NCBI GenBank assembly: GCA_947624895.1
Contig: CANQMK010000005.1
Span: forward strand, 1-53,153
Reading direction: 5' to 3'
Source: an uncultured Oscillospiraceae bacterium
GTDB taxonomy: Bacteria; Bacillota; Clostridia; Oscillospirales; Oscillospiraceae
DNA length: 53,153 nucleotides
Position numbers and translations under genes: made by a program. Numbering within the stretch: position 1 is the stretch's first letter; each line of letters starts with the position of its first letter. Shown piece after piece: positions 44,004 to 51,550 of this stretch. The notes below the pieces were generated by a model. It did no database searches and had not been told where the DNA came from. It was given only the letters and a program-made list of their open reading frames with translations.

Positions 44004-45674
44004 CTATTCCACGGTGATGCCGGTGTAGTAGAACTTCAGGATGTCCAGGTAAGAGTAGCCCCGCTTCGCCATGGCGTAGGCCCCCCACTGGCTCAGGCCC
44101 ACGCTGTGGCCCCAGCCGGTGCCGGTGAAGGTATAGGAGGTGGACCCGGAGACCTGGCTGGACTGGGTGGGTTCCAGGAGCTGGACGCCGTCGCCGGTGA
44201 TCACATAGCTCTGGGCGGGCAGGGGCGCCGTTGTGCCGTCCCCGCCCAGGGCGTAGAGCCCGTCCAGGGAGGCGGCGGGGGTCTCCGCCCCCGCGATCTG
44301 GTAGCCGGAGGAGGACTGGGGGGCGCCGCCGCCGGAGGTGGTCACGGTGAAGCGGATGGAGTTGAGGCCCAGGAGGGTCCGCACCGCCTCTCCCCGGGAG
44401 ACGGTGAAGCTCTTCCCCGCCGCGTCCTTCACGTTCAGCTCGATGACGTTGCCGTTGGGGCTGAGCTTGGTGGTCAGGCTCACGATGTCCTCCACCATGT
44501 AATTCTTGGCCCGGAAGCGCTCTTTGAGTTGGTCGGCGGTGTAGGTCTTGCTCCAGGAGTAGTTTCCGGCGGTGGCGGCGATGTCCGCCTCGTAGGGGTC
44601 CGGCTTGCCTTTGAGGTAGGCGAATTCGTTGCCCCAGATGTTCTTGGCGTCCTCGCTGGCCCCGCCGTTGCTGGAGTAGTACAGCGCGTCGATGAGCTTG
44701 CCGTCGTAGTAGGCCATCTGTCCGGCGGTCTCGTCCACCGCCTGGTCGGAGTTCGCGTCGGCCCGGCCCACCCCCCGGTAGACCTGACAGTGGGTGGTGG
44801 TGCACAGGTCGAAGTGGTCCCCGCCGTGGGTCCGGGAGGAGCTCATCGAGTAGGTCCGGGCGCACACCGCCTGGGCCTTCAGGGCCTCCAGGGGCCAGGA
44901 GGCGCTCATCTCGTAGGGGATGATGCCCTTTACGTAGTCCTCCAGGTCCACCAGGTTGACCACGGTGGACGCGCCGCCGTTGATGCGCTCAAAGCGGAAG
45001 TCGCCCCGGTACTTGTCCCCCTGGTCCAGCTGGGTCACCGCCGCGTCCCCGCCCAGGCCGGGGCGCACGGCCAGCGCCCCCGTCTCCCCCGCCTGGGCGG
45101 CGTCAAACTGGAAGAGGATGCGGGTGGTCCCGGCGGCCACCACGCTGTACCCGTAGCCGCTGGTCTCCCCCAGGCAGGCCCCCTCCACGCCGAGGGCCGC
45201 GGCGGCGGCCTCCGCCTCCGCCTTGGAAGTGTAGGAGCCCACACGCACATAGTATGCCCCCTCCACCCAGGCCACAAAGCCGCCCTCGATCTGCTGGGCG
45301 GCGGCCAGGGCGGAGTCGAAGTCCGGGTAGGCCGGGGGCAGGTGGACGTGGTAGCACCCCACCGCGCCGACGCTGTTCTCCCGGGAGTAGCTGTACCCGC
45401 CCTTGCCGTCCAGGTAGAGATTTTGGGTGATGAGGACGTTCACGGCCCTCTCCCCGGTCCAGGCCAGGGAGATGAACTGCCGCTGGTCGTCGTAGCGGCC
45501 CAGGTAGTAGCCCGATCCCTCCACGTTGTCCAGCCGGACGGAGGGGGCGGCGGAGGAGCCGTAGAGGAGGCCGATGCGCTTGACCGTACTCTGGGCGGCC
45601 TGGGCGGGGGCGAGGCCGCCCAGGGCGGAGAGGAGCAGGGCGAATATCAACAATTTTGCCAGTTTTTTCTTCAT
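44004..45674 (-). CDS. SpoIID/LytB-domain protein with SPOR-like repeat
   Basis: A 556-residue secreted protein. ATG 45674 is followed by a signal peptide (KLAKLLIFALLLSALGG...AQA). A SPOR-like region lies around residues 115-165 (GGFVAWVEGAYYVRVGSYTS). The SpoIID domain contains VVNLVDLEDYVKGIIPYEMS, WPLEALKAQAVCARTYSM, the AYYDGKLIDALYYSSNGGAS catalytic-type region and GTGWGHSVGLSQWGAYAMA. SpoIID enzymes cut denuded peptidoglycan during engulfment or cell-wall remodelling. It lies 14 nt from queA in one transcription unit, and it is transcribed divergently from asd. Confidence 0.93.
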   Translation of the reverse strand: MKKKLAKLLIFALLLSALGGLAPAQAAQSTVKRIGLLYGSSAAPSVRLDNVEGSGYYLGRYDDQRQFISLAWTGERAVNVLITQNLYLDGKGGYSYSRENSVGAVGCYHVHLPPAYPDFDSALAAAQQIEGGFVAWVEGAYYVRVGSYTSKAEAEAAAAALGVEGACLGETSGYGYSVVAAGTTRILFQFDAAQAGETGALAVRPGLGGDAAVTQLDQGDKYRGDFRFERINGGASTVVNLVDLEDYVKGIIPYEMSASWPLEALKAQAVCARTYSMSSSRTHGGDHFDLCTTTHCQVYRGVGRADANSDQAVDETAGQMAYYDGKLIDALYYSSNGGASEDAKNIWGNEFAYLKGKPDPYEADIAATAGNYSWSKTYTADQLKERFRAKNYMVEDIVSLTTKLSPNGNVIELNVKDAAGKSFTVSRGEAVRTLLGLNSIRFTVTTSGGGAPQSSSGYQIAGAETPAASLDGLYALGGDGTTAPLPAQSYVITGDGVQLLEPTQSSQVSGSTSYTFTGTGWGHSVGLSQWGAYAMAKRGYSYLDILKFYYTGITVE

Positions 45675-45702
45675 CTTGGGCTCCAATCTCTACCAAAGAA
45701 AA

Positions 45703-45731
45703 TTGACATGGCGGGGAGAGTGTGCTAATAT
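45703..45731 (+). promoter_or_regulatory. consensus promoter of asd-dapA-dapB
   Basis: TTGACA and TAATAT with a 17-bp spacer, followed by a leader of about 115 nt before asd. The leader is too short for a lysine riboswitch and I see none. Confidence 0.85.
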
Positions 45732-45852
45732 GAAACGAAATGTGCGAACTCTATTATACTGGAGCGCTCGACCATTTTCAACGGTTTTTTGCAAATGGAC
45801 CAAGGAAATGATTTCCCTCAAATGCCATAGGATCGTAAAGGAGGACATAAGT

Positions 45853-46941
45853 ATGGAAAAGTACCGAGTCGGCGTGGTGGGCGCCACCGGCATGGTGGGC
45901 CAGCGGTTCATCACCCTGCTGGCAGGCCACCCCTGGTTCGAGCTGAAGGTGGTGGCGGCCTCCGCCCGCTCCGCCGGGAAGCGCTATGAGGACGCGGTGG
46001 GGGCCAAGTGGGCCATGGACGGGCCCATCCCCGCCCAGGCCAAGGACCTCATCGTCCTCAACGCCACCGAGGATGTGGAGAAGATCGCCGCCCAGGTGGA
46101 CTTCATCTTCTGCGCCGTAGACATGAAGAAGGACGAGATCCGGGCGCTGGAGGAGCGCTACGCCAAGGCGGAGTGCCCGGTGATCTCCAACAACTCCGCC
46201 CACCGCTGGACCGAGGACGTGCCCATGGTCATCCCCGAGGTGAACCCCGAGCACATCCAGGTCATCGACGCCCAGCGCAAGCGCCTGGGCACCCGGCGGG
46301 GCTTCATCGCCGTCAAGTCCAATTGCTCCATCCAGAGCTACGTCCCCGCCCTCTCCCCCCTGCGCCCGTTCGGTATCACCAAGATCCTGGCCTGCACCTA
46401 CCAGGCCATCTCCGGGGCGGGCAAGACCTTCCAGACCTGGCCGGAGATGGTGGATAACCTGATCCCCTACATCGGCGGCGAGGAGGAGAAGAGCGAGCAG
46501 GAGCCCCTGAAGGTCTGGGGCACGGTGGAAAACGGCGTCATCAAGACCGCCGCCTCCCCCGCCATCACCGCCCAGTGCCTGCGGGTGCCCGTCTCCAACG
46601 GCCACACCGCCGCCGTCTTCGTGAGCTTTGAGAAAAAGCCCACCGAGGAGGAGATGAAGGCAATCTGGGCCTCCTTCCGGGGCCGGGCCCAGGAGCTGGA
46701 GCTGCCCACCGCCCCCAAGCAGTTCATCCACTACTTCGAGGAGCCCGACCGGCCCCAGGCCCGCCTGGACCGGGACCTGGAGGGCGGCATGGCCGTCAGC
46801 GTGGGCCGTCTCCGCCCCGACACCCAGTACGACTACAAGTTCGTCTCCCTGTCCCACAACACCCTGCGCGGGGCCGCCGGCGGCGGCATTCTGCTGGCCG
46901 AGCTCCTCTGCGCCGAGGGCTACATCGACCACAAGGCTTGA
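45853..46941 (+). CDS. asd: aspartate-semialdehyde dehydrogenase
   Basis: A 362-residue enzyme making aspartate semialdehyde from aspartyl phosphate with NADPH, the branch point to lysine, threonine and methionine. ATG 45853 follows AAAGGAGG. It shows GVVGATGMVGQRF (NADP loop), AVKSNCSIQSYVP with the catalytic Cys, AISGAGKTF and SNGHTAAVFVSF. The architecture is that of the archaeal/fungal-like Asd type often found in Clostridia. First gene of the asd-dapA-dapB operon. Confidence 0.95.
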   Translation: MEKYRVGVVGATGMVGQRFITLLAGHPWFELKVVAASARSAGKRYEDAVGAKWAMDGPIPAQAKDLIVLNATEDVEKIAAQVDFIFCAVDMKKDEIRALEERYAKAECPVISNNSAHRWTEDVPMVIPEVNPEHIQVIDAQRKRLGTRRGFIAVKSNCSIQSYVPALSPLRPFGITKILACTYQAISGAGKTFQTWPEMVDNLIPYIGGEEEKSEQEPLKVWGTVENGVIKTAASPAITAQCLRVPVSNGHTAAVFVSFEKKPTEEEMKAIWASFRGRAQELELPTAPKQFIHYFEEPDRPQARLDRDLEGGMAVSVGRLRPDTQYDYKFVSLSHNTLRGAAGGGILLAELLCAEGYIDHKA

Positions 46942-46973
46942 GTTTCGTCAGTTGAGAAAGGAGTCTGTTCCCC

Positions 46974-47861
46974 ATGCGTGAGCCAGTCTTTACCGGGACC
47001 TGCACCGCCATCATCACCCCCTTTGACCAGAACGGCGCGGTCAACTTCGACGCCTTTGGCCGCCTCATCGATGAGCAGATCGCCGGGGGCGTGGACGCCC
47101 TGTGCATCTGCGGCACCACCGGCGAGTCCTCCACCCTCTCCATGCGTGAGCACATCGCCGTGCTGGAGTACGGCATCAAGAAGGTGGACCACCGGGTGAA
47201 GGTGGTGGCCGGGGCGGGGAGCAACGACACCTCCGCTGCCGTCTACCTCTCCCAGCACGCCCAGGACTCCGGCGCGGACGCGGTGCTGTTGGTGACCCCG
47301 TACTACAACAAGGCCTCCCAGACCGGCCTGATCCGCCACTATGAGTACATCGCCGACCGCATCGACATCCCCATGATCCTCTACAATGTGCCCGGGCGTA
47401 CCGGGGTCTCCTTCACCGCTGAGACCTACCAGGTCCTCTCCGGCAACCCCAAGATCAACGGGGTCAAGGAGGCGTCCGGCAACTTCTCCCTCCTGGCCCA
47501 CACCCGCTCCATCTGCCCGGACGACTTCTACGTCTGGTCGGGGAACGACGATCAGGTGGTGCCCATGATGAGCATGGGGGCCAAGGGGGTCATCTCCGTG
47601 GTCGCCAACATCGCGCCGGAGATGATGGTGAAGATGACCCACCTCTGCCTGGAGGACCGCTTCCTGGATGCCTCCAAGCTCCAGCTGGAGTACATGGAGC
47701 TCATCGACGCCCTCTTTGTGGAGGTCAACCCCATCCCCGTGAAGGCCGCCCTGGACCTGATGGGCAAGGAGGCCGGGCCCCTGCGCCTGCCCCTGTGCGA
47801 TATCTCGGAGAAGAACCTGGCGGTGCTGAAGGCCGCCATGGAGCGGGTCGGCCTCATCTGA
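46974..47861 (+). CDS. dapA: 4-hydroxy-tetrahydrodipicolinate synthase
   Basis: A 295-residue aldolase condensing pyruvate and aspartate semialdehyde. It shows TCTAIITPF, CGTTGESSTL, TPYYNKASQTGLIRHY, YNVPGRTG with the catalytic Tyr and GVKEASGNF with the Schiff-base Lys. ATG 46974 follows AAAGGAG. Second gene of the operon. Complete. Confidence 0.96.
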   Translation: MREPVFTGTCTAIITPFDQNGAVNFDAFGRLIDEQIAGGVDALCICGTTGESSTLSMREHIAVLEYGIKKVDHRVKVVAGAGSNDTSAAVYLSQHAQDSGADAVLLVTPYYNKASQTGLIRHYEYIADRIDIPMILYNVPGRTGVSFTAETYQVLSGNPKINGVKEASGNFSLLAHTRSICPDDFYVWSGNDDQVVPMMSMGAKGVISVVANIAPEMMVKMTHLCLEDRFLDASKLQLEYMELIDALFVEVNPIPVKAALDLMGKEAGPLRLPLCDISEKNLAVLKAAMERVGLI

Positions 47862-47881
47862 GAAAAGGAAGGGATACACCT

Positions 47882-48646
47882 ATGACAAAGCTGGTCCTCT
47901 CCGGCTGCCTGGGCCGCATGGGTCAGGTCATCACCGGGCTGTGCGAACGGGACGAGCGGCTGACCATCGTGGCGGGGATCGACCCGGTGGGCAGCGCCTC
48001 GGCCACTCCCTACCCTGTCTTTGCCACCCCCGAGGAGTGCGGCGTGGCGGCGGACGTGCTGGTGGACTTCTCCGCCCCCGCCGCCCTGGGGGCGCTGCTG
48101 TCCTGGGCCAAGGCCAGGTCCGTCCCCCTGGTGCTGGCCGCCACGGGGTATGACCAGGAACAGCTGGGGCAGATCGAGGCCGCCGCCAAGGCCATCCCCG
48201 TCTTCCGCTCCGCCAACCTGTCCATCGGGGTCAACCTCCTGCTGGAGCTGACCCGGCGGGCGGCCCAGGTGCTGGGGGAGGACTTCGACGTGGAGATCGT
48301 GGAGCGGCACCACAACAAGAAGGTGGACGCCCCCAGCGGCACCGCCCTCATGCTGGCGGACGCCGCCAAGGAGGGTCTCCCCTTCCAGCCGGAGTACGTC
48401 TACGACCGCCACAGCGTCCGCAAGGCCCGGGATCACGCTGAGATCGGCATCTCCGCCGTCCGGGGCGGCACCATCGTGGGGGACCACGAGGTGATCTTCG
48501 CCGGGGAGCAGGAGGTGGTGGAGCTCCACCACCACGCCGCCTCCCGGGAGGTCTTCGCCCGGGGCGCGCTGAAGGCCGCCCGGTTCATGGCCGGACAGGA
48601 CAAACCGGGGCTCTACACCATGGCGGACGTGCTGGCCGCCCTTTGA
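47882..48646 (+). CDS. dapB: 4-hydroxy-tetrahydrodipicolinate reductase
   Basis: A 254-residue reductase of the lysine/diaminopimelate pathway. It shows SGCLGRMGQVI (nucleotide loop), ATGYDQEQL, SANLSIGVNLLLEL, EIVERHHNKKVDAPSGTALM with the substrate-binding His/Lys/Ser region, and GEQEVVELHHHAASREVFA. ATG 47882 follows AAAAGGAAGG. It closes the operon before a strong bidirectional terminator; 48,647-48,743 holds nothing that I can identify. Confidence 0.96.
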   Translation: MTKLVLSGCLGRMGQVITGLCERDERLTIVAGIDPVGSASATPYPVFATPEECGVAADVLVDFSAPAALGALLSWAKARSVPLVLAATGYDQEQLGQIEAAAKAIPVFRSANLSIGVNLLLELTRRAAQVLGEDFDVEIVERHHNKKVDAPSGTALMLADAAKEGLPFQPEYVYDRHSVRKARDHAEIGISAVRGGTIVGDHEVIFAGEQEVVELHHHAASREVFARGALKAARFMAGQDKPGLYTMADVLAAL

Positions 48647-48743
48647 GCTCCCGGAGCGTGACATCCCGGCCCGCGAGCGTGCCCGTGGGGCGCGAGAGCT
48701 CAGGAAGGGGCCAACGGCCTTTTCTTGGATAAACTTGGATACA

Positions 48744-48779
48744 AAAGAGGCGTCCACGCTGTGGACGCCTCCCTTTTTG
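48744..48779. terminator. bidirectional terminator after dapB
   Basis: GAGGCGTCCAC and GTGGACGCCTC form a perfect 11-bp stem with a 3-nt loop. TCCCTTTTTG follows on the + strand and TTTTG on the - strand, so it can serve both dapB and the small convergent gene. Confidence 0.92.
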
Positions 48780-48835
48780 CCGTCGGGTGGGGGATCGCGC
48801 CCCCGCCCGGGGCCAGTCGCTTATGTGCCGGTCTC

Positions 48836-48982
48836 TCAGCAGCCGCAGCCGTTGTTGCAGCCGTTGTTGCAGCCACAGCCGCAACCGCCCCCGTTCCCGC
48901 CGCAGGCGAAGAGAACGATGAGGATGATGACGATCCACAGGCAGCTGCCGCCGCCCCAACCGCAACCGTTGTTGCAACCCAT
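48836..48982 (-). CDS. Gly/Cys-rich small membrane protein (48 aa)
   Basis: ATG 48982 follows AGGGAGG, with the frame to TGA at 48836-48838. The protein is MGCNNGCGWGG..., one hydrophobic segment (LWIVIILIVLFA), then repeated CG and CNNG units, with 12 cysteines in 48 residues. It resembles the small high-cysteine proteins annotated as chorion-class or YjcZ-like in spore-forming Clostridia. A role at the spore or envelope is inferred only. Confidence 0.75.
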   Translation of the reverse strand: MGCNNGCGWGGGSCLWIVIILIVLFACGGNGGGCGCGCNNGCNNGCGC

Positions 48983-49078
48983 AGTGAAGTACCTCCCTGA
49001 TAAGATGGAGCACGGTCGGCGACCGGCTCAATCCATCTTATGCCAGGGCGGCGTTTCGGTTCCGCCGGAGGGGGTTTT

Positions 49079-50164
49079 TCAAAGGCGCTGGGAAAAGCGC
49101 TGCAGGATGGTGGCCACCTCCGCCCGGGTGGCGGTGCCGGAGGGGTCCAGCTCCCCGGTGTTCCGGCCCTGGAGGAGCCCCTCCCCCACCGCCCAGGACA
49201 TGGCCTCCCGGGCCCAGTCGGAGACGGAGGACCCGTCTGGGAAGGCGGACAGGTCGCCCCCCTGGGCGGCGGTGAGGTCGGCCTGGCGGTAGTCCTTCTC
49301 ATAGCGGTACAGCATGGTCACCAGCTGTTCCCGGGTCACCGGAAGCTGGGGGGCGTAGAGACCCTCCCCCATGCCGTTGACCACGCCCACGGCGCTGGCC
49401 CAGGCGACGCCGTCGGAGAACCACTGCCCGGCGGGGACGTCGGAAAAGACGGCGGCCCCCTCGGTTACAGGCGCTCCCCCGGAGACGCGGTGGAGCACCG
49501 TGGCCACCATCGCCCGGTCCATGGGGGCGTCGGGCGAGAAGGTATCCCCGCCGGTGCCGGAGAAGTACCCCCGGCGGTAGACGAAGGACACCGCGTCATA
49601 GAACCAGTGGTCCCGGGTCACGTCCGCGAAGGGCAGGGTCAGGGCCGCGCCCTGCTCCACCCGCGCTGTCCCCTGGTAGAGCACGCCGCCGGAGGCGGTC
49701 TGCCACAGGGTGGCCGCCGTCTCCCCGGTGACGATACAGCGGTGGGCGGGGGTCAGCGCGTCCCCCGCCGCCAGGGCCGTGCCGTCGGTCACGTCGGCCA
49801 GGGCGCCCGCCGTCAGCTGGCCGGCGCCGTCCTGGAGGAGCAGGACGCTCCCTGGCTCCAAAATGAACTCGTCCCCCTGCTCCAGCTGGAGGGGGACGTA
49901 GACCGCCTGCGCGCCCCCCTGCTTCTGGAGCTGGTCCAGGTGGGCCTGGTTTTGCTCCTTCAGGTCCTTTTCCGCCTGGTCATAGGTGGAGGCGGAGGCG
50001 GTCTGCGCCCGCTGGAGCAGACCCTCCCGGAGGGCGGGGAGATAGGTGTTCTCATAGTAGCTCTTGGAGACCAGCGCCCGGTCCCCCAGACTGCCCACGG
50101 CCAGGGCGATCCCCGCCCCCAGCAGTACGACTCCGGCCAGGGCCGCGGCCAAACGATGTTTCAT
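49079..50164 (-). CDS. SLH-domain cell-surface protein
   Basis: A 361-residue protein with an N-terminal membrane segment/signal (LAAALAGVVLLGAGIALAVG), a coiled-coil region (TYDQAEKDLKEQNQAHLDQL), a beta domain, and three S-layer homology repeats from about residue 180 (FADVTRDHWFYDAVSFVYRR, FSDVPAGQWFSDGVAWASAV, then SVSDWAREAMSWAVGEGLLQ). SLH repeats bind pyruvylated cell-wall polymers. It lies 6 nt downstream of rex and may share its transcript. Confidence 0.92.
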   Translation of the reverse strand: MKHRLAAALAGVVLLGAGIALAVGSLGDRALVSKSYYENTYLPALREGLLQRAQTASASTYDQAEKDLKEQNQAHLDQLQKQGGAQAVYVPLQLEQGDEFILEPGSVLLLQDGAGQLTAGALADVTDGTALAAGDALTPAHRCIVTGETAATLWQTASGGVLYQGTARVEQGAALTLPFADVTRDHWFYDAVSFVYRRGYFSGTGGDTFSPDAPMDRAMVATVLHRVSGGAPVTEGAAVFSDVPAGQWFSDGVAWASAVGVVNGMGEGLYAPQLPVTREQLVTMLYRYEKDYRQADLTAAQGGDLSAFPDGSSVSDWAREAMSWAVGEGLLQGRNTGELDPSGTATRAEVATILQRFSQRL

Positions 50165-50170
50165 GGCAGG

Positions 50171-50797
50171 CTATCCTTTCAAGATCATGTAGCTCAAGGT
50201 CAGCAGGCTGTCGGCGAAGTGGACGTTCTCCACCGCGGTGGTGGCCGGCACCGCCAGCTCTATGTTGGTGAAGTTCCAGATCCCCCCTACCCCGGCCTGG
50301 GCCAGCCGACGGGCCAACTCCTGGGCCACCGGGCCGGGGACGGTGAGCACCGCCACGTCCGTCCTGTGGGCCGCCAGGTATTCCTCCAGCCCGGCCACGT
50401 CCAGCACCGGCACCCCGGCCAGGGTCTGGCCGATCAGCGCCGGGGAGACGTCGAAAGCCGCCTCCAGGAGAAAGCCGCAGCTCTGGAAGTGAAAGTTTTC
50501 CATCAGCGCCCGGCCCAGGTTGCCCGCACCCAGGAGGATGGCCCGGTGTCCCCGGTTCACCCCCAGGATCTCCCCGATCTCCCGGCGGAGGCTCTCTACG
50601 TTGTAGCCGTATCCCTGGAGGCCGAACTCCCCGAAGCAGGACAGGTCCTGGCGGATCTGGGAGGCGGTGATCCCCATGGCGGAGCTGAGGGCCTTGGAGG
50701 AGATGCGGACCGTCCCGGCCTCGCTCAGCTCCTCCAGATTGCGGTAGTACCGGGGCAGGCGGCGGATGACGGCGGTGGAGACCTTCTCTCTTTTCAT
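50171..50797 (-). CDS. rex: redox-sensing transcriptional repressor Rex
   Basis: A 208-residue Rex. ATG 50797 follows GAAGGG. N-terminal winged helix (VSTAVIRRLPRYYRNLEELS, ISSKALSSAMGITASQIRQD, LSCFGEFGLQGYGYNVESLR) and a C-terminal NADH-binding Rossmann domain (AILLGAGNLGRALME) with a final swapped helix. Rex represses fermentation and NADH-reoxidation genes until NADH rises. An operator-like palindrome overlaps its own promoter. Confidence 0.96.
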   Translation of the reverse strand: MKREKVSTAVIRRLPRYYRNLEELSEAGTVRISSKALSSAMGITASQIRQDLSCFGEFGLQGYGYNVESLRREIGEILGVNRGHRAILLGAGNLGRALMENFHFQSCGFLLEAAFDVSPALIGQTLAGVPVLDVAGLEEYLAAHRTDVAVLTVPGPVAQELARRLAQAGVGGIWNFTNIELAVPATTAVENVHFADSLLTLSYMILKG

Positions 50798-50833
50798 GGA
50801 GCCAACCCTTCTCTCCCTTACGAGATCGATTTT

Positions 50834-50862
50834 AGTGTAGCCCATCCCGGGAAACTTGTCAA
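50834..50862 (-). promoter_or_regulatory. rex promoter
   Basis: TTGACA and TACACT on the - strand, 17 bp apart, about 35 bp before the rex ATG. Confidence 0.85.
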
Positions 50863-50874
50863 ATTATTTCACGA
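50856..50874. promoter_or_regulatory. candidate Rex operator (autoregulation)
   Basis: TTGTCAAATTATTTCACGA is a near-palindrome of the TTGTnAA...TTnACAA kind bound by Rex, one base longer than the usual 18, and it overlaps the -35 of the rex promoter. Confidence 0.5.
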
Positions 50875-50881
50875 TCTTTCC

Positions 50882-51550
50882 CTATCGAAAGATTTTTCCA
50901 TCCCCATCGGTGATCTCCAGCCGGGTGTAGCGCACCAGCTCCGGGGGGAATTGGGGGCATTCATCTGTTAAGGCTTTTACCATTACAGATGGGTTCAAAC
51001 CTGGGTTTTGGGCGGCCAAGGTGGCGTAGAGGGTGGCGCTGTCCGGGGTGTTATCTGTGAAGTGATAATCCTTTACATACGTTGGAATATCTACGGTTGT
51101 CACCCCGCTCTTGGCCTTTTTGGAGGGTTTTTCCACCACCCAGCTCTCCCGGGCCAGCAGTGCCTCCCACGCCTGGCAGAGCTGGGGCGCGTCGCCGGGG
51201 CGCTCCACCTGGATGGCGTACTGGATCCACTGGAGCTCCCGGGTGGGGCGCTGGCCCGGGTAGCACGCCAGCACCCGCACCCCCTCCGGGAGGGCGGCGT
51301 TGAGGCGGGTGGGGACCTCCTCGTGGGCTGTGCCCGCCAAAAGGCCGAACTCCAGGAGTTCGCACCGGCTGGAAAAGCCCAGGGACAGGGGCAGGGCGAT
51401 GGAGATGAAGGGGTGGGGGTGGAAGCCCTCGGTGTGCTTGATGGGGATATCGGCGCGCAGGAAGGCCCGCTGGAAGGTGCGCATCAGGTCCAGGTGGGAG
51501 ATGTAGCGGGCTCTCCCCTCCTTGGCGAAGAGCAGACGGTCCTTAGGCAT
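50882..51550 (-). CDS. TIGR03936 family radical-SAM-associated protein (DUF2344)
   Basis: A 222-residue protein starting at ATG 51550 behind GGGAGG. It shows LLFAKEGRARYISHLDLMRT and HTEGFHPHPFISIALPLSLG, the hallmarks of DUF2344/TIGR03936 proteins always found beside, or fused to, the TIGR03960 radical-SAM protein. It overlaps that gene by 8 nt. The exact reaction is unproven; a tRNA- or ribosome-related modification has been suspected. Confidence 0.9.
   Translation of the reverse strand: MPKDRLLFAKEGRARYISHLDLMRTFQRAFLRADIPIKHTEGFHPHPFISIALPLSLGFSSRCELLEFGLLAGTAHEEVPTRLNAALPEGVRVLACYPGQRPTRELQWIQYAIQVERPGDAPQLCQAWEALLARESWVVEKPSKKAKSGVTTVDIPTYVKDYHFTDNTPDSATLYATLAAQNPGLNPSVMVKALTDECPQFPPELVRYTRLEITDGDGKIFR

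Noticed and set aside
42883..44865. A 660-residue reading of queA extended upstream
   Set aside because: The extra N-terminal 290 residues are out-of-frame Gly/Pro/Arg-rich translation of the SpoIID gene; QueA homology starts at the TTG at 43989.
45732..45852. Lysine riboswitch in the asd leader
   Set aside because: The leader is only about 115 nt, too short for the lysine riboswitch, and lacks its five-helix core.
48725..49302. Overlapping frames on both strands around the small Cys-rich gene
   Set aside because: They arise from its repetitive GGC/TGC codons; only the 48-residue - strand frame has a ribosome site and membrane-segment logic.
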